5,697 nucleotides of DNA from positions 1 through 5,697 of the forward strand of contig JAJUJN010000148.1 in the NCBI GenBank assembly GCA_029265335.1, written 5' to 3'. Both the position numbers and the translations under genes were made by a program. Position 1 is the stretch's first letter. Each line of letters starts with the position of its first letter. The stretch comes from Alcaligenaceae bacterium (lineage in GTDB: Bacteria; Pseudomonadota; Gammaproteobacteria; Burkholderiales; Burkholderiaceae_B). Shown here piece by piece: positions 1 to 5,697 of the stretch. The notes under the pieces were generated by a model that saw only the letters and a list, made by a program, of their open reading frames with translations, did not search any database and was not told where the DNA came from.

Positions 1-2
1 AA

Positions 3-620
3 CCCAACGGCGCCTTCGATGTGATGCAGGGCAGCAAAACCGTAGCTACGGTGCATTGGCAGCATACGGGCGAGCATAATCGGGCCAATGCCCTGGCCGC
101 CATCCTGGCTGCCCGGCATGTGGGCGTTGCACCCGCTGTGGCGGCTGAGGCGCTCGCGGGCTTTCGCGGCGTGCGACGGCGTCAGGAAGTTCGCGGCACA
201 GTGAACGACATCACGGTGTACGACGACTTTGCCCATCACCCCACTGCCATTGCCACGACGCTCGCCGGCTTGCGTGAAGTGGTGGGCTCGGCCCGGGTGC
301 TGGCGGTGCTCGAGCCGCGCTCCAACACCATGAAGCTGGGCACCATGAGTGCTCGCCTGCCCGAAGCCCTGGCCAGTGCGGATCGGGTGTATTGCTACGC
401 CGCGCCCAGCGGCAAGGATGCCGTGCAGTGGTCGCCGGCCGCAGCCCTCGCCCCGCTGGGCGACCGCGCCAGCAGCTGGCGCGAACTCGAACCCCTTATC
501 GATGCCATCGTGACCGACGCTCGGCCAGGCGATCACATCATGGTAATGAGCAACGGCAGTTTTGGCGGCATTCACCAACAGCTGCTCGAACGCCTCGCTG
601 CGGCGGAGAAACCTTTATGA
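3..620 (+). CDS. mpl: UDP-N-acetylmuramate:L-alanyl-gamma-D-glutamyl-meso-diaminopimelate ligase (Mpl), 3' part
   Basis: Mpl is a cytoplasmic, ATP-dependent Mur-family ligase. It joins the recycled tripeptide L-Ala-gamma-D-Glu-meso-DAP to UDP-MurNAc, returning old cell-wall peptide to peptidoglycan synthesis. The reading frame is open to the left edge (it begins Pro-Asn-Gly-Ala-Phe-Asp at base 3), so the first GTG/ATG codons at 21-26 are internal. About 205 residues are visible, against roughly 450-460 for a full Mpl. They cover the end of the central ATP-binding domain, with the HNRANALAA motif (about 75-101), and the C-terminal Mur ligase domain. The motif YDDFAHHPTA (219-248) separates Mpl from MurC, which normally has a DDYGHHP form. 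EPRSNTMKLG (312-341) is another Mpl hallmark. The tail ends with MSNGSFGGIH before the TGA at 618-620. No frameshift is seen. The stop overlaps the start of the next gene, indicating an operon. The N-terminal half, including the P-loop, lies outside the window. Confidence 0.95.
   Translation, partial: PNGAFDVMQGSKTVATVHWQHTGEHNRANALAAILAARHVGVAPAVAAEALAGFRGVRRRQEVRGTVNDITVYDDFAHHPTAIATTLAGLREVVGSARVLAVLEPRSNTMKLGTMSARLPEALASADRVYCYAAPSGKDAVQWSPAAALAPLGDRASSWRELEPLIDAIVTDARPGDHIMVMSNGSFGGIHQQLLERLAAAEKPL
605..608 (+). promoter_or_regulatory. Shine-Dalgarno for the YqiA-like gene, inside mpl
   Basis: GGAG lies eight bases before the ATG at 617, within the last codons of mpl. Together with the ATGA overlap it fixes the start of the downstream hydrolase. 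It also suggests translational coupling between the two genes. Confidence 0.6.
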
Positions 621-1186
621 AGTGGCTCTATTTGCACGGCTTCCGGTCGTCACCCGCCTCGTTCAAGGCTCGCCTGCTTGAAGAGGCTCTGCGCGAACAA
701 CGGCCTGATGACGTTTGGGCCTGCCCACAGTTGCCGCCATCGCCGGCCGATGCCATGGCCCTCGCCCACGAGGTCATACAGCACACCCCGCCCCACGATC
801 TCATCATCGTCGGTTCTTCGCTGGGAGGTTATTACGCCACCTACCTGGCCGAACAAACTGGCGCCAAGGCCGTGGTGATCAATCCGGTAGTGGATGCCGC
901 CGCTGCACTTGCCACACATGTCGGCCCGCAATTTATGTACCATGACGGCAGACCCTTCGAATTCAAGGCGCACTATCTCAACGAGCTGCAGCAGCTGAGC
1001 GTTGCCACCATCACCCGGCCCGAGCGCTATCTGCTGTTGGCGGCCACCGGCGACGAGCTACTCGACTGGCGCGAGATGCGCGATCATTACCAGGGCGCCC
1101 AGCAGATCATCATCGAAGGCAGCGACCACGGCTTGAGCGACTTCGCCGACTGGCTGCCCCACGTTCTGCGCTTCGCGGTCGTCTGA
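617..1186 (+). CDS. yqiA: YqiA/YcfP-family alpha/beta-fold esterase
   Basis: The predicted product is a 189-residue cytoplasmic hydrolase, a usual length for the YqiA/YcfP (UPF0227) family. It starts MKWLYLHGFRSSPASFKA: a first beta strand followed by the HGF oxyanion-type turn typical of the family. The nucleophile elbow is GSSLGG (residues 66-71, Ser68). The likely acid is Asp146 in TGDELLDW, and the likely base is His171 in GSDHGL, so a complete Ser-Asp-His triad is visible. There is no signal peptide or membrane segment. The ATG at 617 is chosen over the upstream in-frame start at 392 because family homology begins there and a GGAG sits at the right distance. The region before 617 in that frame is only mpl read in another frame. 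E. coli YqiA has weak esterase activity on short acyl esters and acyl-CoA, but its physiological substrate is not settled. The 4-bp overlap with mpl shows co-translation and hints at, but does not prove, an envelope-related role. Confidence 0.92.
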   Translation: MKWLYLHGFRSSPASFKARLLEEALREQRPDDVWACPQLPPSPADAMALAHEVIQHTPPHDLIIVGSSLGGYYATYLAEQTGAKAVVINPVVDAAAALATHVGPQFMYHDGRPFEFKAHYLNELQQLSVATITRPERYLLLAATGDELLDWREMRDHYQGAQQIIIEGSDHGLSDFADWLPHVLRFAVV

Positions 1187-1202
1187 TCTGCCTCATACCA
1201 CC

Positions 1203-1207
1203 AAGAG
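1203..1207 (+). promoter_or_regulatory. Probable Shine-Dalgarno for the RNB ribonuclease
   Basis: AAGAG stands ten bases before the ATG at 1218 in the 31-bp gap after the esterase stop. It is an imperfect but plausibly spaced ribosome binding site. It supports this ATG over the out-of-frame ATG at 1222. Confidence 0.4.
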
Positions 1208-1217
1208 TTTCATTTTC

Positions 1218-3197
1218 ATGCATGTTCTGTTCGAAGACGACGGCGCCTTCAAGCCCGCCACGATTCTGAGCGAAGCCGAGGCGACGCTGCAGATAGAAAA
1301 CCTCACTGGCCGACGCAGCAAGATCAAGAAGAACGCTGTCGTGCTGCGCTTTGGCGAGCCCGCGCCCGAGCGCATCCTGGCCGAAGCGGAGGCGCTTGCC
1401 GAAGAGCTGGATATCGCATTTTTGTGGGAAGTGGCGCCGCAGGAAGACTTCAGCGCCGCCGAACTTGCCGAGAATTATTTCGGCCACCCGCCCAGCGCGG
1501 TCGAAACGGCCGCCATGCTGCTGCGTCTGCATTCGGCGCCGGTGTACTTTCATCGGCGTGGTCGTGGCAACTATCGACCTGCGCCCCCCGAGATTCTTGA
1601 AGCCGCCTTGGCTGCGCTCGAAAAGAAGCGTCTCCAGGCCGAGCAGCAAACGGCCTGGGCCGATGCCATGCTGGCGGGCGAGTTGCCCGAACCGATCGCT
1701 CGCCAGGCAGACGCCCTGGCATTCAAGCCCGATAAAAACTCCATGGAGTGGAAGGCGCTCAACCAAGCCTGCGAGCGCGGGCAAGTGAGCCCGGTACGGC
1801 TGCTGCTGCGCCTGGGAGCCTGGCCCCATGTGCTGGGGCTGATGCGCCAGCGCTTCGAGCAAGAACACTTCCCCAAGGGCACTGGGTTTCCTGAGCTGCC
1901 CGAACCCGCCGTGGATCGCGACCTGCCACTGGCCGAAGTCAAGGCCTATTCCTTCGACGACACCACCACCACCGAAATCGACGATGCCCTCTCGGTGACG
2001 GAACTGCCGGGCGACCGCATCCGCGTGGGCGTGCATATTGCCGCTGCGGCCTTGGCGGTGACTCGTGATAGCGACTTCGACAAAGTGGCCCGGGCGCGTA
2101 TGTCGACGGTGTATATGCCGGGCGACAAAATTCCCATGCAGTGCGATGCGCTGATCGAGGCCTTTTCGTTGCTGGCAGGCCGACCCACACCGGCCCTGTC
2201 GCTTTACGCCACCATCGACCTGCAAGATGGGAGTGTGAGCGATGTGGAAACGCGGCTGGAGCGGGTGAGCGTAGTAGAAAACCTCCGCCTGCCTCACCTC
2301 GAGCCTTTGATTGCCGAGACGGCATTGGATCAGGCAGACAGCGAGCTGCCCTACGCCGAGGTGCTTCGCCCTCTCTGGCGTGGTGCTCAAGCCCTGCAAC
2401 GCGTACGAGAAACCATACGGGGCAAGCCAGAACTCCATAACCGCGTGGAGTTCAGCTTCTATATCGAAGGCGACCCCACCGACCCCAACTCCACCGTTCG
2501 CATCGTGCAACGGCAACGCGGCGCTCCGATCGATCGTCTGGTGTCCGAATACATGATTCTGGCTAATGTCACCTGGGGCAAGCTGCTTGCCGACCATGGC
2601 GTGCCGGGCGTGTACCGATCGCAGCAGGCCACCCGCGTGCGCATGAGCACCCACCCCTTGCCCCACGACAGCATGGGCGTGCCGCAGTACGCCTGGTGCA
2701 CCTCGCCATTGCGCCGCTATATCGATCTGGTGAACCAACAACAGCTGGTGGCCGTGGCCGATCATGGTGTGTCGGCGCCTTTGGCGGCCCCTTACAAGCC
2801 GCGTGACGCTGACCTCTTCGCGCTGATCACGGCCTTCGAAGCCAAGCAGGCCGCCTATCGCGAGTTTCAGGACAACCTCGAACGCTATTGGTGCCTGCGC
2901 TGGCTGCAGCAAGAGAATATTCAGCGGGCAGACGCCGTGGTGATCCGCGACGACCTGGTGCGCCTGGCGCATGCGCCGCTGTTTGTGCGAGTGTCCAGCC
3001 TGCCCGAGCTGCCGCGGGGGCACGTGGTGGCGCTCGACATTCTCGACATCGACGAAGTCGAGCTGAGCGTGCAGTGCCGCTACGCCGGCGATGGCGAGCC
3101 TGCCGCTGAAGATGAAGCCTGGCTTTCAGTCGCCGAAGAGAGCGCCCCGCCACAGGAAACGTGGAGCAGTACCGACGAATCCACCACCCGAGAGTGA
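1218..3197 (+). CDS. RNB-domain (RNase II/R family) 3'-5' exoribonuclease
   Basis: This 659-residue protein should degrade single-stranded RNA processively from the 3' end, releasing nucleoside monophosphates with Mg2+ in the cytoplasm. The RNB domain spans roughly residues 235-550. The acidic cluster lies in FDDTTTTEIDDAL (246-258), where Asp247, Glu253, Asp255 and Asp256 match the four metal-ligand positions of E. coli RNase II, the second being Glu instead of Asp. YMPGDKIPM (from Tyr299), RLVSEYMILAN (Glu444) and TSPLRRYIDLVNQ (495-507, with the catalytic-type Arg499/Arg500) complete the family signature. The first 45 residues look like a small beta-barrel. Residues about 80-150, including YFHRRGRGNYRP, resemble a winged-helix segment rather than the two cold-shock domains of E. 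coli RNase II. The region around 570-625 may be a diverged S1/OB fold, and the last 36 residues are acidic and Ser/Thr-rich. Such proteins are annotated variously as rnb, rnr or vacB, so no symbol is given. It probably belongs to the mpl-yqiA operon. Confidence 0.93.
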   Translation: MHVLFEDDGAFKPATILSEAEATLQIENLTGRRSKIKKNAVVLRFGEPAPERILAEAEALAEELDIAFLWEVAPQEDFSAAELAENYFGHPPSAVETAAMLLRLHSAPVYFHRRGRGNYRPAPPEILEAALAALEKKRLQAEQQTAWADAMLAGELPEPIARQADALAFKPDKNSMEWKALNQACERGQVSPVRLLLRLGAWPHVLGLMRQRFEQEHFPKGTGFPELPEPAVDRDLPLAEVKAYSFDDTTTTEIDDALSVTELPGDRIRVGVHIAAAALAVTRDSDFDKVARARMSTVYMPGDKIPMQCDALIEAFSLLAGRPTPALSLYATIDLQDGSVSDVETRLERVSVVENLRLPHLEPLIAETALDQADSELPYAEVLRPLWRGAQALQRVRETIRGKPELHNRVEFSFYIEGDPTDPNSTVRIVQRQRGAPIDRLVSEYMILANVTWGKLLADHGVPGVYRSQQATRVRMSTHPLPHDSMGVPQYAWCTSPLRRYIDLVNQQQLVAVADHGVSAPLAAPYKPRDADLFALITAFEAKQAAYREFQDNLERYWCLRWLQQENIQRADAVVIRDDLVRLAHAPLFVRVSSLPELPRGHVVALDILDIDEVELSVQCRYAGDGEPAAEDEAWLSVAEESAPPQETWSSTDESTTRE

Positions 3198-3357
3198 GCG
3201 TGCTCGCGGCCTGACGCAGCGCTTTCGGCCAGCCCGGCCGCGGCTATGGGATACTCGCACTCTTTTGCTGACGCTGTGGCAAAGCTCGTGGCCCGCATGT
3301 GCTCGCGGAGCGAAAGGATTTTGCTGCTCGCCTGCGACCCGTGACGAAAACCCTGCC
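3198..3357 (+). other. Intergenic gap with GC-rich inverted repeats
   Basis: These 160 bases are the only gap over 40 bp in the window. CGCGGCC at 3205-3211 and GGCCGCG at 3236-3242 form a perfect 7-bp inverted repeat with a 24-nt loop. A shorter hairpin, CGGCC/GGCCG (3226-3230 with 3236-3240, loop 5 nt), uses the same right arm, so the two structures exclude each other. No run of T follows, so this is not a standard intrinsic terminator. GATACT at 3250-3255 is a 4/6 match to a -10 box but has no good -35. There is no sign of a tRNA, small gene or repeat. In this GC content such inverted repeats can arise by chance. Confidence 0.35.
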
Positions 3358-4545
3358 ATGACCGATTCCGATTTCAGTCTGCGCCAGATCGCCGTGCCGG
3401 CTTTCGGCCCTTCTCTGCTCTACGGTACGAGCAACGGTGCGATTCTGCCCGTGATCGCCTTGAGTGCGCGCGAGCTGGGCGCCTCGGTAGCCTTGGCCGG
3501 ACTCATCACGGCATTGATCGGCATCGGCTCGCTGGTGAGCAACATTCCCGCGGGCTGGGTGGCTGAACGGCTGGGCGAGCGGCGCGCCCTGCTGCTGGCG
3601 GCGGCTTTCAGCAGCGTTGCTCTGCTGATCTGCGCCCTGGCCACCGGCCTGGCACCGCTGGCCCTCGGTGTGTTCATGGTCGGCATGGCCACCGCGGTGT
3701 TCCTGCTGGCCCGTCAAGCTTATCTGGCGGATGCCGTACCGCGCTATCTGCGCGCACGCGCCATGTCGTCGTTGGGCGGAGCCACCCGCATCGGGGTATT
3801 TGTCGGCCCATTTCTGGGCGCAGGCGCGATTCACTTCTTTGATCTGGCAGGCGCGTATTACGTGGCCATGCTCGCCATGGCGGGCGCCGCGGTGATCGCC
3901 TGGCGTTCGCCCGACTTCCCCACGACGGCCGCCACCAAAACCGGCGAACCTCCACCTCCCCGCCCCTCCACCTGGCAGGTGTTGCGTGATCATGCCGGCG
4001 TGTTCGCCACGCTGGGCATCGGCGTGATGCTCGTGGGCGCCATTCGCTCGTCGCGCCAGATCGTGATCCCGCTCTGGGCGGAACATCTCAGCATTTCTCC
4101 CACCTGGATCTCTCTCATTTACGGCCTGGTATCGGCGATTGACATGCTGGTGTTTTATCCTGCCGGTAAGGTCATGGACCAGATGGGCCGACTCTGGGTG
4201 ATACTGCCCTCCACTTTTCTGATGGGGGTGGCACTGCTCATCATGCCGTTCACCACCAGTACCGTGCCCTTTGTGCTGGCAGCTCTCCTGCTGGGCTTTG
4301 GCAATGGCATCGGCTCGGGCATCGTCATGACCCTCGCCGCCGACGCCTCACCGCGCGCCGGCCGCAACGCGTTTCTGGGGGTGTGGCGCCTCATGGCCGA
4401 CATCGGCAACAGTGGTGGCCCGGCGCTGCTGGCAGCGGTGACGGCCGTCATTTCACTCGGCGCCGGCATCGGCATGATCGGGGTGTTTGGGCTCACCGCC
4501 ACCTTGGTGTTCTGGCGTTTCACTCCCCGCCAGGTGCCACATTGA
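3358..4545 (+). CDS. Major facilitator superfamily (MFS) transporter
   Basis: The product is a 395-residue inner-membrane protein with about 11-12 hydrophobic segments, a normal size for a 12-TM MFS permease driven by an ion gradient. Hydrophobic stretches sit near residues 15-37, 45-65, 76-97, 99-121, 140-160 and 164-182. After a hydrophilic, proline-rich central loop (about 183-213, EPPPPRPS) they continue near 216-235, 247-269, 278-297, 302-326, 350-370 and 371-388. The loop between TM2 and TM3 has the MFS motif A in the form GWVAERLGERRAL (66-78). The matching place in the second half is GKVMDQMGRLW (270-280), as expected from the internal duplication. The ATG at 3358 is chosen because the protein reads as MFS from there. 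The open frame upstream (from 3091) runs over the ribonuclease gene. Its ribosome binding site is poor. The substrate cannot be read from the sequence; the drug-efflux type is only one possibility. It lies 32 bp before the phosphoesterase gene and may share its transcript. Confidence 0.9.
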   Translation: MTDSDFSLRQIAVPAFGPSLLYGTSNGAILPVIALSARELGASVALAGLITALIGIGSLVSNIPAGWVAERLGERRALLLAAAFSSVALLICALATGLAPLALGVFMVGMATAVFLLARQAYLADAVPRYLRARAMSSLGGATRIGVFVGPFLGAGAIHFFDLAGAYYVAMLAMAGAAVIAWRSPDFPTTAATKTGEPPPPRPSTWQVLRDHAGVFATLGIGVMLVGAIRSSRQIVIPLWAEHLSISPTWISLIYGLVSAIDMLVFYPAGKVMDQMGRLWVILPSTFLMGVALLIMPFTTSTVPFVLAALLLGFGNGIGSGIVMTLAADASPRAGRNAFLGVWRLMADIGNSGGPALLAAVTAVISLGAGIGMIGVFGLTATLVFWRFTPRQVPH

Positions 4546-4577
4546 TTTCCGCATTTCCTCCGTAGATGGTTTTGCCC

Positions 4578-5669
4578 ATGACGCAACACCCTTTCGTTCA
4601 ATCGCTGCCACCAGGCCCGCTCGACGTGGTGGGCGACATACACGGCGAACTGGATGCTCTGCTGGCGTTAATTGCCCATCTGGGCTACGACGCCGAAGCC
4701 CGCCACCCCGAGGGGCGCCGTCTGGTGTTCGTCGGCGACTTCTGCGACCGGGGCCCCGACAGTCCGGGCGTGCTGTCGCTGGCGGCTCGCTGGATTGCCA
4801 GCGGCCGTGCCAGCGCGGTGATCGGCAATCATGAGGTGAACCTGATCCGTCGCGACATCAAAGACGGCTCGGGCTGGTTCTTCGACGAACGCGTGGCCCG
4901 CGACACCCCCAAATATGCGCCCTTCAAGCGCGTGGAACCCCAGCAACGAGAGCCTTTCCTGGCTTTTGCGGAATCGCTGCCGGCCATTCTTGAGCGCGAA
5001 GACTTGCGCATTGTGCATGCCGCCTGGCATCCACCGGCAGTTGCCGCAGTTCGCGCCCTGCCGCCCGGCAGCCTGCGCCATCAATACGACGCGTGGGAGT
5101 CGCTGGCCATCGAGTACGCCGCTCAGACCGGGCTGGATGCTGCCATGGCGCTTGAGGCGCAACAATGGGGCCACGACCTTGAAGACCCCGACCACACTCC
5201 ACCGATGCTGCCGGCCCACGCGGCGCACGAGGCCAACAAAGGGAGCATGAACCCGCTGAAAGTGCTCACCTCGGGGCTGGAGCGCCATGGCACCCGCCCT
5301 TTCTATGCCGGCGGCAAATGGCGTTTCGTAGAGCGCGTGCCCTGGTGGGAGTCGTACGACGACGACACTCCCGTGATCGTGGGCCACTACTGGCGTCGTT
5401 TCGCCCCACCCCCGCCCTCGCTCGAGGCGCGTGGTTATTTGGATATCTTCGGCGGAGCACCAGCGTCGGCCTGGCTGGGACCACGTGGCACCGTTTTCTG
5501 CATCGATTTCTCAGTGGGCGGGCGCTGGGTGGAACGGCGAGCAGGCAACGCTCTCGGCAGCACTTTCCGACTGGCCGCGATGCGCTGGCCCGAAGCCGAA
5601 GTGGTGTTCGACGATGGCACACGCATGCCCACTCAACCGGGCCGCCCCGCCGCTAAAATGCCCCGGTGA
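4578..5669 (+). CDS. PPP-type metallophosphoesterase (calcineurin-like)
   Basis: This predicted dinuclear metal phosphoesterase has 363 residues. The motifs appear in PPP order: GDIHG (19-23, Asp20 and His22), GDFCDRGP (53-60, Asp54, Asp57, Arg58) and GNHE (83-86, Asn84 and His85). These are followed by IVHAAWH (His147) and VIVGHYW (His270), the likely remaining metal ligands. The set resembles bacterial Ser/Thr phosphatases (PrpA/PrpB), ApaH and PrpE, so either protein phosphatase or dinucleoside polyphosphate hydrolase activity is possible. The substrate is not predictable. At 363 residues it is longer than PrpA/PrpB (about 220) or ApaH (about 280). The extra length lies mainly between His147 and His270 and in the C-terminal tail. 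No signal peptide or TM segment is seen, so it should be cytosolic. An in-frame ATG at 4566 would add four residues (MVLP). I prefer 4578 because GATGG at 4565-4569 could serve as a weak ribosome binding site, while nothing suitable precedes 4566. Confidence 0.88.
   Translation: MTQHPFVQSLPPGPLDVVGDIHGELDALLALIAHLGYDAEARHPEGRRLVFVGDFCDRGPDSPGVLSLAARWIASGRASAVIGNHEVNLIRRDIKDGSGWFFDERVARDTPKYAPFKRVEPQQREPFLAFAESLPAILEREDLRIVHAAWHPPAVAAVRALPPGSLRHQYDAWESLAIEYAAQTGLDAAMALEAQQWGHDLEDPDHTPPMLPAHAAHEANKGSMNPLKVLTSGLERHGTRPFYAGGKWRFVERVPWWESYDDDTPVIVGHYWRRFAPPPPSLEARGYLDIFGGAPASAWLGPRGTVFCIDFSVGGRWVERRAGNALGSTFRLAAMRWPEAEVVFDDGTRMPTQPGRPAAKMPR
5654..5659 (+). promoter_or_regulatory. Possible -10 box for the gene at the 3' edge
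   Basis: TAAAAT matches the sigma-70 -10 consensus at five of six positions and stands out in very GC-rich surroundings. Its last base is seven positions before the GTG at 5666, so transcription would begin at or next to that start codon. No convincing -35 is seen about 17 bp upstream. The hexamer overlaps the last codons of the phosphoesterase (Lys-Met-Pro-Arg-stop), so the resemblance may be accidental. Confidence 0.25.
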
Positions 5670-5697
5670 CTGCCGCTTCCTTCTCACTCGCTCCTCG
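5666..5697 (+). CDS. Possible start of a further gene, cut by the window edge
   Basis: A GTG at 5666 overlaps the TGA of the phosphoesterase in a GTGA arrangement. It opens a frame (Met-Thr-Ala-Ala-Ser-Phe-Ser-Leu-Ala-Pro) that stays open to the end of the window. Four-base overlaps of this kind are common between co-transcribed genes. Ten codons are too few to identify a family, and the true start could lie beyond the window. Confidence 0.3.
   Translation, partial: MTAASFSLAP

Noticed and set aside
392..616. N-terminal extension of the YqiA-like protein
   Set aside because: It is mpl sequence read in another frame, basic and low in hydrophobic residues. The ATG at 617 has a well-placed GGAG and matches the family N-terminus.
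1110..3023. A 637-codon open frame on the minus strand opposite the ribonuclease
   Set aside because: Its translation is rich in His, Gln, Arg and Gly with no recognisable motif, and the RNB protein on the other strand is unmistakable. Long antisense frames are common in GC-rich genes because the complements of stop codons are rarely used.
3250..3255. GATACT as a promoter -10 box for the MFS gene
   Set aside because: It matches the consensus at only 4 of 6 positions and lacks a -35 at proper spacing, so it is noted within the gap rather than annotated as a promoter.
3091..3357. N-terminal extension of the MFS frame over the end of the ribonuclease gene
   Set aside because: The extension is Arg/Pro-rich, overlaps the ribonuclease by over 100 bases and has no homology-like features. 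The MFS protein starts naturally at 3358.
3341..3361. A six-codon GTG-started leader frame ending at the MFS start (GTG ACG AAA ... TGA)
   Set aside because: It overlaps the MFS ATG but has no ribosome binding site at a usable distance (AAAGGA at 3313-3318 is over 20 nt away) and no regulatory codon pattern.
3244..4086. A 280-codon minus-strand frame opposite the MFS gene
   Set aside because: The translation is low-complexity (Gln, Arg, His, Gly, Ala) with no membrane segments or domains. The + strand frame encodes a clear transporter with motif A.
4668..5387. A 239-codon minus-strand frame opposite the phosphoesterase
   Set aside because: No family resemblance is seen, and the + strand contains all the PPP motifs in order.
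1..5697. Search for CRISPR repeats, tRNA, insertion sequences, toxin-antitoxin or defence genes
   Set aside because: Reading both strands gave no regularly spaced repeats, no cloverleaf-like segment, no transposase motif and no small paired genes. Nearly all bases are accounted for by five clear genes.

Overview
The window is about 5.7 kb of densely packed, GC-rich chromosomal DNA with all recognisable genes on the + strand. Third codon positions are strongly G/C and intergenic gaps are short. The gene content (Mpl, a YqiA/YcfP-type esterase and an RNB exoribonuclease of the non-E. coli architecture) points to a Gram-negative betaproteobacterium. Burkholderiales, perhaps close to Alcaligenaceae/Bordetella, is my best guess. 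This rests on protein resemblance from memory, not on a database search. I see no mobile elements, RNA genes, CRISPR arrays or defence genes.

Layout: (1) 1-620 is the 3' half of mpl, a muropeptide ligase of peptidoglycan recycling, cut by the window edge. (2) 617-1186 is a small YqiA-type alpha/beta-hydrolase that overlaps mpl by four bases (ATGA) and has its Shine-Dalgarno inside mpl. (3) 1218-3197 is an RNB-domain 3'-5' exoribonuclease whose N-terminus does not look like E. coli RNase II and whose catalytic acidic cluster has Glu in place of one Asp. (4) 3198-3357 is the only sizeable gap (160 bp), with GC-rich inverted repeats and a weak promoter-like hexamer. (5) 3358-4545 is a 12-TM-type MFS transporter. 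(6) 4578-5669 is a PPP-type metallophosphoesterase. (7) The last 32 bases probably hold the first codons of another + strand gene, starting at a GTG that overlaps the phosphoesterase stop.

The first three genes look like one transcription unit: a 4-bp overlap, then a 31-bp gap. The transporter and phosphoesterase form a second close pair with a 32-bp gap, which may have its own promoter in the 160-bp gap. Apart from cell-wall recycling by Mpl there is no obvious single pathway. The window reads as ordinary housekeeping DNA, and I found no convincing undescribed system. The points worth a second look are the architecture and active site of the RNB protein, the long insertion in the phosphoesterase, and a possible leaderless start at the 3' edge.
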